This document shows positions 27,208 to 36,813 of a stretch of 64,000 bases of DNA, in pieces. Every line of letters begins with the position of its first letter. Within the stretch, counting starts at the first letter, position 1. This DNA comes from Fodinibius sp052060035. GTDB lineage: Bacteria; Bacteroidota; Rhodothermia; Balneolales; Balneolaceae. The position numbers and the translations under genes are program-made. The notes under the pieces were generated by a model. It ran no database searches, was not told the origin of the DNA, and saw only the letters and a list, made by a program, of their open reading frames with translations. The DNA is taken from NCBI RefSeq assembly GCF_052060035.1, contig NZ_JBPOEA010000010.1:41186-105185 (forward strand), given 5' to 3'.

Positions 27208-28308
27208 ATGAAGATTATTAATGTTGCCAGTGCGCGACCGAACTTTATGAAAGTGGCACCGCTATTAGAGGAGTACAAAAATCATCAGGAAATAGAAGCG
27301 CAGCTACTGCATACCGGGCAGCACTATGATTACGAGATGTCTAAAATATTTTTTGATGAGTTGGGTATTCCTGCACCTGATCATCATCTAGGAGTAGGCA
27401 GCGGTAGCCACGCGGAGCAGACCGCCAAGGTGATGACTGAATTTGAAAAGGTGTTACAGAAAGAACAGCCCGACTGGGTGATTGTGGTCGGGGATGTAAA
27501 TCCTACAATGGCTTGTACAATTGTAGCTAATAAAATGGGAATAAAAGTTGCTCATGTCGAAGCCGGCCTGCGAAGCTACGACCGGGATATGCCCGAGGAG
27601 ATCAACCGAGTGCTTACTGACAGTATTGCTAACCTTTTGCTGACGCCCTCTATTGACGGTAATATGAATTTGATCAAAGAGGGCATTCCCGAAGAGAAGA
27701 TCCGTTTTGTTGGAAATATTATGATCGACACGCTCTTTAATATGCGCAAACGGTCGGATGAGTCTACGATTTTGGATGATTTAGGAATTAATGAAAAAGA
27801 ATACGTACTGGTTACCCTGCACCGTCCCTCAAATGTAGATCAGGAAGAAACATTAAGTAATTTTGTAAGAATACTTGAAGAAGCGAACGAAGAATTGCCA
27901 ATGGTTTGGCCTGTGCATCCGCGCTCGAAAAACAATGCCGAAAAGTTTGGGCTGTGGGAAGAGCTGCAGTCTATTGAAAACTTACACTTATTGGAGCCGG
28001 TGGGGTACTTGGATAATGTCTGCCTGATGAATAATGCTCGGCTGGTGTTGACGGACTCCGGCGGTATCCAGGAAGAAACGACGGCCTTGGGCGTTCCTTG
28101 CCTCACTGCTCGGGAAAATACCGAGCGTCCCATTACCATTACCGAGGGGACGAATACACTGGTAGGTACCGATCCGGGAGTGATTTTGGAACATATCAAA
28201 AAGCATCTGCAAAATGGTGTAGCTGGGAATGCTGATCTTCCGAAGCCGCTGTATTGGGATGGGAGTACGGCGAAACGTATTATCAAAGCTATTTTAGAAG
28301 CTTCTTAA
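27208..28308 (+). CDS. wecB: UDP-GlcNAc 2-epimerase (non-hydrolysing)
   Basis: The protein has 366 residues, the usual WecB length. Family blocks are present: ARPNFMKVAPLL, LLHTGQHYDYEMS, VVGDVNPTMAC, HVEAGLRSYDRDMPEEINR and LTDSGGIQEETTALGVPCLTAR. It interconverts UDP-GlcNAc and UDP-ManNAc in the cytoplasm. The dehydrogenase 470 bases downstream could then form a UDP-N-acetylhexosaminuronic acid for the polymer. WNPT replaces the more common GD-T variants only slightly, so activity is expected. Confidence 0.9.
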   Translation: MKIINVASARPNFMKVAPLLEEYKNHQEIEAQLLHTGQHYDYEMSKIFFDELGIPAPDHHLGVGSGSHAEQTAKVMTEFEKVLQKEQPDWVIVVGDVNPTMACTIVANKMGIKVAHVEAGLRSYDRDMPEEINRVLTDSIANLLLTPSIDGNMNLIKEGIPEEKIRFVGNIMIDTLFNMRKRSDESTILDDLGINEKEYVLVTLHRPSNVDQEETLSNFVRILEEANEELPMVWPVHPRSKNNAEKFGLWEELQSIENLHLLEPVGYLDNVCLMNNARLVLTDSGGIQEETTALGVPCLTARENTERPITITEGTNTLVGTDPGVILEHIKKHLQNGVAGNADLPKPLYWDGSTAKRIIKAILEAS

Positions 28309-28780
28309 TTATTATGGAATCAATATGGAATTGTTCCATTTTGGGAACGATGCAAAAACGGAACCCAAAAACATCGCCGGCTGAGAATTTTGAACGCGGC
28401 TTCGACCTTCGGATGGGATAATTCTAATGGTCAGTTACACTGAATGCCTTCTATTTGAATAGGTACCTGTATAGAATTATTCTTTTCATCCTTCGGTCTC
28501 TGCTCAAAATTCATTAGGCCGGTTTTATTTAAAATCTTAAAGCTGGCAAGAATATTAACATCCCTCTTAGAGAAGAGGGAATGAGGGAGATTGAAGGAAA
28601 GGGTTTTAAGCTTTCCCAATTTATGAGTCCTTGATCTATTAGAAATGATCAATATTAGGGATAAATTATGTGAAACAATTTCTGGGTTTTTAAAAACGTT
28701 TATTGTCTTTTCACTTACAATTTGAAGGCCTTATATTCAGCATTCCCAAAGTTTAGATTCAGATTTAAAAAGAGAAATAA
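28309..28780. repeat. Long palindromic intergenic element between wecB and the dehydrogenase gene
   Basis: There is no gene in this gap. GCCGGCTGAGAATTTTGAA (about 28376-28394) and CTCAAAATTCATTAGGCCGG (about 28503-28522) are the inverted ends of the same element family as at 1-293. A further hairpin (CCCTCTTAGAGAAGAGGG, about 28561-28578, then AATGAGGGAGATTG) follows; the same unit recurs near 35000 and 40165. Confidence 0.7.
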
Positions 28781-30109
28781 ATGCTTCAAGAGCTATTAGA
28801 TAAGATTGATAACAAAGAATACACCGTCGGAATTGTAGGCTTAGGCTATGTGGGGTTACCGTTGATGTGGACCTTCCACAGTAACGACATGCCGGTGTTG
28901 GGATTTGATATCGACAAAGAAAAAATTAAATGTATCGAAAATGGTACTCCCTATATAAAACATTTAGGCGAAGAAATGATGCAGAAGCTGGCGGGTAGCG
29001 ATCGGTGCGATGCCACAACAGATTTTACACGGTTGTCTGAAGCCGATACAATATTAATGTGTGTCCCCACGCCGCTGGACGAGCACCGCGAGCCGGATAT
29101 GCAGTATGTAGAAAAAACAGCTATGACCATTGGGGAACATCTCCGTGAGGGGCAGCTGGTTGTATTGGAATCTACTACCTATCCGGGCACAACCGAAGAG
29201 TTGATTATCCCCATATTGGAATCGAAGTCGGGATTAACGGCAGGAGAAGATTTTTATGTGGCCTATAGTCCCGAGCGCGAAGATCCCGGTAATGTTAATT
29301 TTGATACGGGCAGCATCCCCAAAGTGGTTGGGGGGCATACACAAGAAGGGATCGAGCTGGCTTGCGCCATGTATGATACGGCTATTGTACAAACGGTACC
29401 CGTGTCTGACACAAAAACGGCCGAGGCAGTAAAGATTACCGAAAATGTTTTCCGGGCCGTAAATATTGCCTTGGTGAATGAACTGAAAGTGGTGTTTGCT
29501 GAAATGGATATCAATGTTCATGAGGTACTTGATGCCGCTGATACGAAGCCGTTTGGCTTTATGAAATTCGTGCCGGGCCCGGGGCTGGGTGGCCACTGTA
29601 TTCCCATTGATCCTTTTTATTTAACTTGGAAGGCTCGGGAGTACGAGGAACATACCCGGTTTATTGAGCTGGCGGGAGAGATTAATACGGCCATGCCTCA
29701 GTATGTAGTTGATCAAACGCTGAAATCGCTGAACGCTCACAAAAAGCCGATGAATGGGAGCAAGGTGCTGGTGATTGGGTTAGCATATAAACCAGATGTG
29801 GATGATCAGCGGGAATCCCCCACATTTAAAATCATGGATCTGTTGGAGAAATATGGCGCTGATGTTTCCTATTATGATCCTTACATTCCTGAAATAAAAC
29901 CCACGAGGGAACATCCAAATTGGACAGGAGTTGAAAGTGTAAAGTGGGATGAGGAGACGATTAGCCAATTTGATGCCGTAGTGATTTCAACAAATCACTC
30001 GGATATTGATTACAAGCAGCTGGCCGAATGGAGCGACTGTATTATCGACAGCCGTCACGAGATGAATGGCATTCAGCACAAGTCTGATATCCATATTTGG
30101 CAAGCGTAG
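28781..30109 (+). CDS. UDP-N-acetylhexosamine 6-dehydrogenase, WbpA-like
   Basis: The protein has 442 residues. The NAD-binding GLGYVG is at 20-25. The conserved YSPEREDPG segment and the catalytic C273 in GLGGHCIPIDP are present. It belongs to the UDP-glucose/GDP-mannose dehydrogenase superfamily. FMKFVPGPG and KAREYEEHTRFIELAGEIN resemble the WbpA branch, which oxidises UDP-GlcNAc to the uronic acid; WecC-type use of UDP-ManNAc is the alternative, given wecB upstream. It acts in the cytoplasm. The gene stands apart from its neighbours, with repeat DNA before it and a 530-base gap after it. Confidence 0.88.
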   Translation: MLQELLDKIDNKEYTVGIVGLGYVGLPLMWTFHSNDMPVLGFDIDKEKIKCIENGTPYIKHLGEEMMQKLAGSDRCDATTDFTRLSEADTILMCVPTPLDEHREPDMQYVEKTAMTIGEHLREGQLVVLESTTYPGTTEELIIPILESKSGLTAGEDFYVAYSPEREDPGNVNFDTGSIPKVVGGHTQEGIELACAMYDTAIVQTVPVSDTKTAEAVKITENVFRAVNIALVNELKVVFAEMDINVHEVLDAADTKPFGFMKFVPGPGLGGHCIPIDPFYLTWKAREYEEHTRFIELAGEINTAMPQYVVDQTLKSLNAHKKPMNGSKVLVIGLAYKPDVDDQRESPTFKIMDLLEKYGADVSYYDPYIPEIKPTREHPNWTGVESVKWDEETISQFDAVVISTNHSDIDYKQLAEWSDCIIDSRHEMNGIQHKSDIHIWQA

Positions 30110-30562
30110 TGGTTGAGGTTTTAGGTCAAGGTTGAGTGATCTAATTACTGTCAATTCAAAAACAGTTCGTCCCATAATTTGGGATTCCAGTCAAGATGAC
30201 CATCTTGCAGATCTTCAAAGTTATTTCGAAGACGGTAGGAGGTAGAGAAACCTATCGATACAGTAATTTATTGAGAAGCAATATAGTTCTCTCTTGGTAG
30301 CTTCAGAATTGTCGGGGCTTATAAAGTGACATTTTCTAGTTACCTGTTGGGAAGGGAGAGCTAAAAATTGGCAGATGGAATCCTTCTTTAAAAACGGGAG
30401 AATGTATTTAATGCAATTTTCATGTTATACATAGGTTGTATATGTAAACTTCGGTGATATCTTTCCGACTATTACTGCCACCAGTACGATAAGCCTACAA
30501 TTGGAGCAGGTATCTATTGTACTAAGTATATTTACAGAGATTTAATAATTATTCTTGCAAAA
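30110..30562. other. Intergenic stretch without a recognisable gene
   Basis: I see no coding region in this gap. It has diverged hairpin sequence near 30190-30230 (GACCATCTTGCAG, then TTATTTCGAAGACGG) but no clear member of the dense repeat families found further on. The promoter candidate for the next gene follows it. Confidence 0.5.
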
Positions 30563-30593
30563 TTGTAATAAATCATTAAAACCATTACATTTT
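30563..30593 (+). promoter_or_regulatory. Bacteroidota-type promoter candidate
   Basis: TTG at 30563-30565 and TACATTTT at 30586-30593, separated by 20 bases, fit the -33/-7 (TTG, TAnnTTTG) promoter pattern of Bacteroidota-like bacteria with one mismatch. It lies about 48 bases before the start codon of the WecA-like gene. Confidence 0.5.
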
Positions 30594-30640
30594 CAAACCA
30601 AAACAAGCAGAGGCGTTTTATTTAGTTAAATAAAGTGTGT

Positions 30641-31882
30641 ATGGAACAACCGTTACTACCAGATGGCGGGATGACATTAGGTGTGATCTTTATACTATCC
30701 TGTTTAATCTCCTATTTTGCGATACCAATAATTAAGAGGGTGGCCGAAAAGCAACATTTGTTTGACCATCCGGATGATGATCGGAAGTTACATTCCGAGG
30801 CAATACCTACGTTGGGTGGTATTGCTATATTTTCTGCATTTATCATTAGTTATTCCGTAAGTCCCTGGGCCGATGGTTTGAGCGGATATTCATATCTGGC
30901 TGCTGCACTTACCATTCTATTTTTTGTAGGATTAAAAGATGACTTGGTTGTTCTTTCGGCTCGAAAAAAACTTGCGGCTCAATTAACGGCTGTTGGTCTT
31001 ATTATCTTTGGCAGTGACATGCTCATTGATAATTTTTATGGGGTATTTGGTCTGGCAGAAATACCCTATTGGGTAGCCGTTCCCATTACATTTTTTACGG
31101 TTATTGTGGTCATTAATGCCATTAATTTAATTGACGGCATTGATGGGTTGGCAGGGGGGATAAGTGCGATTGCGTCTGCAATATTTGGAGCGGCATTTTT
31201 TTATGTTGGAGCACTTCCAATGGCCATGTTTTCATTTTGTCTTTCAGGGGCGTTATTAGGTTTTCTGTATTACAACTTTAGTCCCGCTTCCATCTTTATG
31301 GGTGATACGGGATCTATGCTGTTAGGATTCCTGCTGTCAGTACAAACAATAGAGTTTATTGCATTAAGTGGAGATCCGCTGTTTGCCTCTGTTTTTGGAA
31401 ATGCATCTGCTATTCTACCGGTGGCTATTTTAGGATTTCCACTGTTTGATACATTGCGTGTAGTCTTCAAGAGATTACGTCGCAGTAAATCTATCTTTGA
31501 ACCAGGGCAGGAGCACGTACATCACGAGTTGTTGCGCATGGGGCTTTCTCATAGAAATACTTCGTTGCTGCTCTATGGAGAAAGTCTACTGTTGGTAGCT
31601 ATAATCGGTACCTTGGCACTACTCGATCTCAATGTGAATATTTTATTAGGTGCTGTAATATTAACGAGTCTTATCGTATTTCCCACCAATGGACTTAAAA
31701 GGCGAATAGCTTCTAAATTATTCGGATATGATTGGCAAGCCTATCGAAAAAGAAAGTGGGGTATTGAGTTTAATCCCGAAATGCTGGAGCCACTGAATGG
31801 CAACGACAGCGATGATTCTTTAGAAATTGTGACAAATGGAGAAGAGGAGTACGAGGAAGAAGCTGATAGCGTGGCGGTTTGA
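30641..31882 (+). CDS. WecA-like undecaprenyl-phosphate GlcNAc-1-phosphate transferase
   Basis: The protein has about 413 residues with around ten to eleven membrane segments. Family motifs are clear: RKLHSEAIPTLGGIAIF near the N-terminus, GLKDDL (D-D pair), INLIDGIDGLAGG, the MGDTGSMLLGF loop, and the cytoplasmic HVHHELLRMGLSHR histidine motif. It starts glycan synthesis by linking a HexNAc-1-phosphate to undecaprenyl phosphate at the inner membrane. It is the only initiating transferase in the window. ATG at 30641 is preferred to GTG at 30635. The acidic C-terminal tail (EEEYEEEAD) is unusual but harmless. Confidence 0.88.
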   Translation: MEQPLLPDGGMTLGVIFILSCLISYFAIPIIKRVAEKQHLFDHPDDDRKLHSEAIPTLGGIAIFSAFIISYSVSPWADGLSGYSYLAAALTILFFVGLKDDLVVLSARKKLAAQLTAVGLIIFGSDMLIDNFYGVFGLAEIPYWVAVPITFFTVIVVINAINLIDGIDGLAGGISAIASAIFGAAFFYVGALPMAMFSFCLSGALLGFLYYNFSPASIFMGDTGSMLLGFLLSVQTIEFIALSGDPLFASVFGNASAILPVAILGFPLFDTLRVVFKRLRRSKSIFEPGQEHVHHELLRMGLSHRNTSLLLYGESLLLVAIIGTLALLDLNVNILLGAVILTSLIVFPTNGLKRRIASKLFGYDWQAYRKRKWGIEFNPEMLEPLNGNDSDDSLEIVTNGEEEYEEEADSVAV

Positions 31883-31927
31883 TTTTTAGTATTAAGTAGA
31901 TAATTTTAAGTATTAAGTTTCGTTTAG

Positions 31928-31960
31928 AGGCATCTTCGAGAGGAGGTGCCTTTTTGTTTT
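31928..31960 (+). terminator. Intrinsic terminator after the WecA-like gene
   Basis: AGGCATC and GGTGCCT form a stem around a TTCGAGAGGA-type loop, followed by TTTTTGTTTTT. It is about 45 bases after the stop codon and closes the polysaccharide region. Confidence 0.75.
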
Positions 31961-32201
31961 TCAGGATGCAGGTCTCAGGATGCACGATGAAAACCGTGGA
32001 AGTTGCACAAAAAAGTCCCCCTTATGGCACTATAAAATTGAAAGGCAGTTGATAAGGTTAAAAGGAAGCTACGGGGGCTGATCAGCACTATTTAATAATA
32101 ACCCTATTTTAACGGAGACGGGCGATCGATGACCAACCCTGTTATCTCGGACACAGATCAATCTGTAAGCTTCCTTATTTTTCGAACACAGCCCCAACCC
32201 T

Positions 32202-32575
32202 GTCATTTCGAATGGAGCGCAGCGGAATGAGAAATCTATGTTTTTTGCTTTTCAGCAATCTATCTTAAACAAAGATCTCTCCCTTGCGATCGAGATGACT
32301 GGTTGATTATGGTATTGGGATTGTAGGAAACTAGGATAGCTAAGCGAAGCCGCCATTGACGACAGAATGTGGTAAAGCCCGAAACCCAATATGTCACTCC
32401 GAGCCCGACAGTCGTCGGGAGAGGAGTCTCAAGCGTTATCAAAGCACATTTCCTTATATTGGCTTGCTGCCCGTTTCGGGTCTTGGTAATCCTAATCACA
32501 AGACTCCATGGAGAGACTTTGCCCCAACCCTGTCATTTCGAACAGAACATAGTGAAGTGAGAAATCTTTGTTTTA
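32202..32575. repeat. Hairpin repeat cluster (families A and B), upstream of the first PIN module
   Basis: Family A: the arm GTCATTTCGAATGGAGCGC at 32202 pairs imperfectly with AAAGATCTCTCCC, then GATCGAGATGAC ending at 32299. Family B follows: GCCATTGACGACAGAATGTG (about 32351), GTCACTCCGAGC, GGAGTCTCAAGCG, then AAGACTCCATGGAGAGAC and a second family A arm (32532). The same composite recurs downstream of the PIN module at 33678-34250. The rest of 31961-32937 holds no recognisable gene. Confidence 0.8.
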
Positions 32576-32836
32576 CAATATCGTTTTATTTGCTAAGAAA
32601 ATCTCGTTCCGTACCTCTGGTGCGGAACGTAGCATTTACGTAGTCATAGCAACATCCCCTTTTTCTTCCGCTGACGCGGAATTCATTTTCCCCGCTTCGA
32701 AGGGGGTTGGTGGAACAGTGATTAGGTTATTGGAGGGCAAAGTATCAAAGTGGCAGCAGTTGCTTGATGTTAAAGTTTAGGGGTAACTTGTGATATAGTA
32801 AAGTTTCATGGATATTAAACAAGCAAAAGTTGTTTA

Positions 32837-32852
32837 TATGATATATATCATA
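32837..32852. promoter_or_regulatory. Perfect 16-bp palindrome upstream of the antitoxin gene
   Basis: TATGATATATATCATA is a perfect palindrome 85 bases before the antitoxin start, in an AT-rich promoter-like stretch. It is a candidate operator for toxin-antitoxin autoregulation. The paralogous module at 44080 has a different inverted repeat (ATTTTAT, TCG, ATAAAAT) at about the same place. Confidence 0.4.
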
Positions 32853-32937
32853 ATATATTAACTTGCTAATGAGTTAGATGTACTATGTTATTACATTTGC
32901 TTTTGGGTATCTATTATAAACTGAATAAAGGAGCATT

Positions 32938-33111
32938 ATGTCTATAATCATAACGAATGATGATTCTGTAGAAAAGATTCGAAAGGCGATTCAACAGGCC
33001 ACGGGTAAGAAAAATAAGAGAAAAATAAGTCTGGATAAATACTTCGGCAAAGTACATTTTGATGAGAAAGGGTTAGAATATCAGAAAAGGGTTAGGAATG
33101 AGTGGAAATAA
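32938..33111 (+). CDS. Small antitoxin of a PIN-domain toxin pair
   Basis: The protein has 57 residues: MSIIITNDDSVEKIRKAIQ at the start, a lysine-rich centre (GKKNKRKISLDKYFGKVHF) and a charged end (EYQKRVRNEWK). A paralogue at 44080-44253 differs at a modest number of positions. The C-terminal KYFGKVHFDEKGLEYQKRVR part resembles the toxin-binding tail of VapB-like antitoxins that lack a strong DNA-binding domain. An AAAGGAG ribosome-binding site precedes it. The gene overlaps the PIN toxin gene by 14 bases. Identification rests on this coupling and the duplication. Confidence 0.8.
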   Translation: MSIIITNDDSVEKIRKAIQQATGKKNKRKISLDKYFGKVHFDEKGLEYQKRVRNEWK

Positions 33112-33469
33112 TATCGTTGCAGATACTTCTTTACTCGTAAATTTTTTCAATGGTTTAGATATTGCTCGAAAGGTGATGAAAGGGCAACAAATATGGATTT
33201 CCTGCATCACAGAAATTGAATTATTAAGTTACTCAGGGCTCAGCGATCAGGAAGAGCAGATTATAAAATCATTTATTGAAGAGTGCAGTTTGATTGATTT
33301 GCATGTGGGTATACGTAAATTGTCTATAGTGTTCAGAAAAGAGCAGGGACTTAAAATTCCGGATGCTATAATCGCAGCCACTTCTACCTACCTTGATTTT
33401 CCATTAGTCACCATGGATAGTGATTTTGAAAAAGTGAATACTTTGGAATCAGTCATACTCAAAGTGTAA
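33098..33469 (+). CDS. PIN-domain (VapC-like) RNase toxin
   Basis: The protein has 123 residues. Acidic residues of the PIN active site are in place: D9 (VADTSLLV), E39/E41 (ITEIELLSY), D89 (IPDAIIAAT) and D107/D109 (TMDSDF). It would cleave RNA when its antitoxin is lost. It overlaps the upstream antitoxin gene. A close paralogue lies at 44240-44611. The whole module lies between copies of the same family A/B repeats. Confidence 0.9.
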   Translation: MSGNNIVADTSLLVNFFNGLDIARKVMKGQQIWISCITEIELLSYSGLSDQEEQIIKSFIEECSLIDLHVGIRKLSIVFRKEQGLKIPDAIIAATSTYLDFPLVTMDSDFEKVNTLESVILKV

Positions 33470-33481
33470 AGTTTATTTATG

Positions 33482-33514
33482 AGGCATGTCCGTAAGGATA
33501 TGCCTTTTAGTTTT
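33482..33514 (+). terminator. Intrinsic terminator after the PIN toxin gene
   Basis: AGGCATGTCC and GGATATGCCT form a stem around GTAA, followed by TTTAGTTTT. It lies 13 bases after the stop codon. Confidence 0.7.
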
Positions 33515-33677
33515 ACATCTCGTTCCGTACCTCTGGAGCAGAACGTTACGTTGGCCCTCTTTTTATTTCTACCTACTTCACAGGGAGAAACTCTTTTGTC
33601 AAAATAGCAGCCTACCGGTTGAGAGAGGAGATGGCATCAACGTTGTGAGAGCTATACTCAGGAACAAAGTAAATATT

Positions 33678-34250
33678 AACAAAGCCGCCATTGACGACAG
33701 AATGTGATAAAGCCCGAAACCCAATATGTCACTCCGAGCCTGCCTTCGCCGAAACTTATAAGAAATAGGACTCATGAAATTATGATATCTTCGTGCAGGC
33801 ATGCACAGTGAGGAGTCTCAACCGTTATCATAGCACATTCCTTTATATTGGCTCACTGTCTATATCAAGATTTGATACTCCTCCTCATAAGACTCCATGG
33901 AGAGACTTTGCCCCAACCCTGTCATTTCGAATGGAGCGCAGTGGAATGAGAAATCTATGTTTTTGCTTTTCAGCAATCTATCTTAAACAAAGATCTCTCC
34001 CTAACGGTCGAGATGACTCGTTGATTATGGTATTGGGATTGTAGGAAACTAGGAAAGCTAAGCGACGCCACCATTGACGACAAAATGTGATAAAACCCTA
34101 AACCCTTATGTCACTCCGAAAGCAGTGAGGAGTCTCAACCGTTATATAGTACGTTTCCTTATATTGGCTCACTGTCTATATCAAGATTTGGTACTCCTCC
34201 TCGTAAGACTCCTCGGAGAGACTTTGCCCCAACCCTGTCATTTCATATCT
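33678..34250. repeat. Hairpin repeat cluster downstream of the first PIN module
   Basis: There are two more family B copies (GCCGCCATTGACGACAGAA at about 33685, and the diverged copy at about 34065, each followed by GTCACTCCGA and GGAGTCTCAACCGTTAT) and a complete family A hairpin at 33921-34017. With 32202-32575 they flank the antitoxin/PIN module in direct orientation. Nearby, CTCGTTCCGTACCTCTGG occurs at about 32606, 33527 and 34293. Confidence 0.8.
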
Positions 34251-35919
34251 CGTTGCTACGCTCCGTGTCGAAACAAAATGTAGGCCGACCCCATCTCGTT
34301 CCGTACCTCTGGTGCGGTGCGTAGTTCTAATAATAACCCACGGTTGCAAGTGCGTTGTACGCACGAACAATCGTGTCTAATTTCTATTACTAAAAAACAC
34401 GCAATGAACTATGATGTTCTCGCACAAATCGCGCACAATCGGCGAAAAAAATAGCCCAAAAAAGGGTCAAATCAATCGATTTTTTTGTCGTTAAAATGGT
34501 TCATTAGGTACGAAAATTTGGGGTACTAAGTGTGGACAAAAACACTCAAAAGGGGGCTTTAAGAGAAACTGAGGGCAATAACTGTCCCGAAAAAAGAGGG
34601 ACTCATAATCGATTGGTCGTAGGCTCAGTATCAATTCGGCACACCTATCGAATCCATCTCCAGGAAACTGCTCGTAGGTTGGTGAGAGGTGTATCTTTCA
34701 CGATCGCATATCAAGGATATTGGTGTATCTTTTGGCTTGATCCAAAAGATACTAAAAGATCAAGTTCCTTCGTGGAATCCTCCGATTCTCGGAGGGCTAC
34801 TTTGTAGCATTCCACAGGACGGGCTGAGAATTCTGACTTCAGCTACGGACATTGGATGTGGGCAATTCAATGGTCCTTGTACTATTGTGCATGTTTACAT
34901 GGAATCACCGGTATGAATTGCCCAACACATCCCGCCGTCCTGCGCACAGAATTCTTAGGACCGGTTTAAACCGTGAAGCTGGCAGTAAGAAATCATCCCT
35001 CTTGGAGAAGAGGGAATGAGGGAGATTGATTATGAAAAAGGTCACAAAGCTTAAATTTTGGGATCTATTAAACGTATGTTGTTCCATTTTTTAAAACGAC
35101 CAATCACGGAATATTGAAGGAGTGTATCTTTTCTTGATAAAGGGATGTCCATTTTTTGTTAGCAAAGTTCTTGTTACTGTTTTTCAACGAGGAAAAAAGT
35201 AACCAAAAAACTCACCGGCTGAGAATTTTGAAAACGCTCCGGCCCTTCGGCTGGAGTATTTCAATGGTCCGTGTTCTATTGATAATTGGATGGGATTATA
35301 AACCGGTATGAAATACTCCGTATCGCCTCAGTAACTCCGCTCAAAATTCGTTATGCCGGATAATTAAACAAACAGGGGGTTCGGGGTGAATCGCGGGAAA
35401 TAATTTCTGGGTTTTAAAACAGGTCCTATGAATTTTGTGGAATCGACCAAAGCAGGTGGTCGTGTTTTTTGTACCGGTTTTTACTTGTACACCTGCAGCA
35501 ATAGAAAAAGGACCATCTAAAAAACACATCTGCTGCCGGGTGATGACGATTGCAAAATTCTAAGTCTTGACTTTTTACAAGCCTTTTGTGTCAAGACAAA
35601 AGGCGAAAAGAAACACCAATAAGCTACCATTGACAGCTTTTCACCTTTTAACTTGGGTCAACCATCGTCCATCATATGGCCAGAAAAAATTAAAAAGTAA
35701 TTTTTTTTGTAACAAATGTTCATCAGCCTACTCTTGTCTGCAAATCAAAAAAATTATTAATAGAGAAATTAATAGAGAATTGAATCAAGAGTGTGGACGT
35801 AGTATTCCATTGCGTCCCATAATAAACAAATAAAACCCGGTACCGGAGAGACGCTGATTTACCTTTCGCAAATCAGGCGCGGTACGGTCCGGCCAACTAT
35901 AACTAAATCAATAAACTAT
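34251..35919. repeat. Repeat-filled intergenic region with three long palindromic elements
   Basis: I see no gene here. About 34805-35035: GGGCTGAGAATTCTGA at the left, CAATGGTCCTTGTACTATTG in the centre, ACCGGTATGAATT, and ACAGAATTCTTAGGACCGG at the right, then the CCCTCTTGGAGAAGAGGG hairpin. About 35216-35362: GGCTGAGAATTTTGAA to CTCAAAATTCGTTATGCC. About 35430-35610: the reverse orientation (AATAGAAAAAGGACCATC, GCAAAATTCTAAGTCTTGAC, then CCTTTTGTGTCAAGACAAAAGG). Between 34380 and 34560 I recognise nothing. Open frames of 60-90 codons here read through the repeats. Confidence 0.65.
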
Positions 35920-36630
35920 ATGTCTTTAGAGTATTATTTGGTTCCGAATCATATCACTGATAATCCCAATGACTATAGAGCTGTAAGTAGCAATTCCAAT
36001 ACGTACACTATTGAGGATATCTACAAGCAGATGACCCGCGAAGGGTCTACCGTCACCAAGGCAGAAGCCCTGGCGGTGTTCGAAGAGATCACGCAGGCCA
36101 TAACAAGCATTGTTCAAGAGGGGCATTCCGTAGTAACACCACTGGTAAATATTTCATCAAGTGTTACCGGCGTTTTCGACGAAGAAGAGGAGCCGTTTGA
36201 TTCCAACCGGCATAAGGTGCAGTTAAATATCAATTCCGGGTTGAGACTTAGAAGCCTGCCGGCTTCCATCCAGCCTGTCCGCATAGAAGGATCGCAGCCG
36301 GCACCCGATATTAAATATCTGTACGATAATGTATCAGAGACAAGAAGTGAGCTGCTTACCCCACAAAATGGTGCTCGCATTAAAGGCTCTCTGCTTAAGT
36401 TTGATGAGGAGGATAGCCAGCAAGGCATCTTTTTTATCAATACCCAGGACGCTACTGAACACCGTGTAGAGCGTTCTCTGCTGCGCAATAAGCCGGGAGA
36501 GCTCATCTTTACGATTCCTGACCTTCCGGCAGGCGAATACCGGCTCGAGGTCCGCAGTATCCTGAGCGGTACTTCCACCATACGGTCAGGCATCCTCTCC
36601 AGTCCGCTGACGGTAGAGATCAATCCATAA
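35920..36630 (+). CDS. HU-like DNA-binding protein with DUF4469-type C-terminal domain
   Basis: The protein has 236 residues. It starts with the SLEYYLVPNHITDNPNDYRA motif and a bacterial HU/IHF-like fold (about 10-120, IYKQMTREGSTVTKAEALAVFEEITQAI), then an Ig-like domain (about 135-236, SELLTPQNGARIKGSLLKF to SGILSSPLTVEI) that fits DUF4469. Proteins of this type are common in Bacteroidota-like genomes and are presumed DNA- or chromosome-associated; the exact role is unknown. It begins a block of visibly GC-richer genes. A hairpin follows it. Confidence 0.78.
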   Translation: MSLEYYLVPNHITDNPNDYRAVSSNSNTYTIEDIYKQMTREGSTVTKAEALAVFEEITQAITSIVQEGHSVVTPLVNISSSVTGVFDEEEEPFDSNRHKVQLNINSGLRLRSLPASIQPVRIEGSQPAPDIKYLYDNVSETRSELLTPQNGARIKGSLLKFDEEDSQQGIFFINTQDATEHRVERSLLRNKPGELIFTIPDLPAGEYRLEVRSILSGTSTIRSGILSSPLTVEINP

Positions 36631-36651
36631 TAGCTAACCACAGTGTCATTA

Positions 36652-36674
36652 TAAGGGGAATGTGATTCCCCTTA
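36652..36674. repeat. Perfect 10-bp hairpin after the HU/DUF4469-like gene
   Basis: TAAGGGGAAT (36652-36661), GTG, ATTCCCCTTA (36665-36674). A second related palindrome (CATTCCCCTTATAAGGAGAATG) follows at about 36688. No T run follows, so it is listed as a hairpin rather than a terminator, though it could stabilise the upstream mRNA. A further inverted pair, ACCTGTCG and CGGCAGGT, lies before the next gene. Confidence 0.6.
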
Positions 36675-36813
36675 GTATGCCAATATCATTCCCCTTATAA
36701 GGAGAATGTAATTGGCCTTACAATCACAATGTTACAATATAAACAAGTTAATGCACCTGTCGGGTTTACCGGCTCGGCAGGTTTACTATTAACCAATAAA
36801 TCAGGAGAAAAGA

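Noticed and set aside
32350..34810. Several open frames of 60-95 codons in the A/B repeat region
   Set aside because: Their translations are repeat sequence (for example LSFRTEHSEVRNLC in several frames), with no ribosome-binding sites or family motifs.
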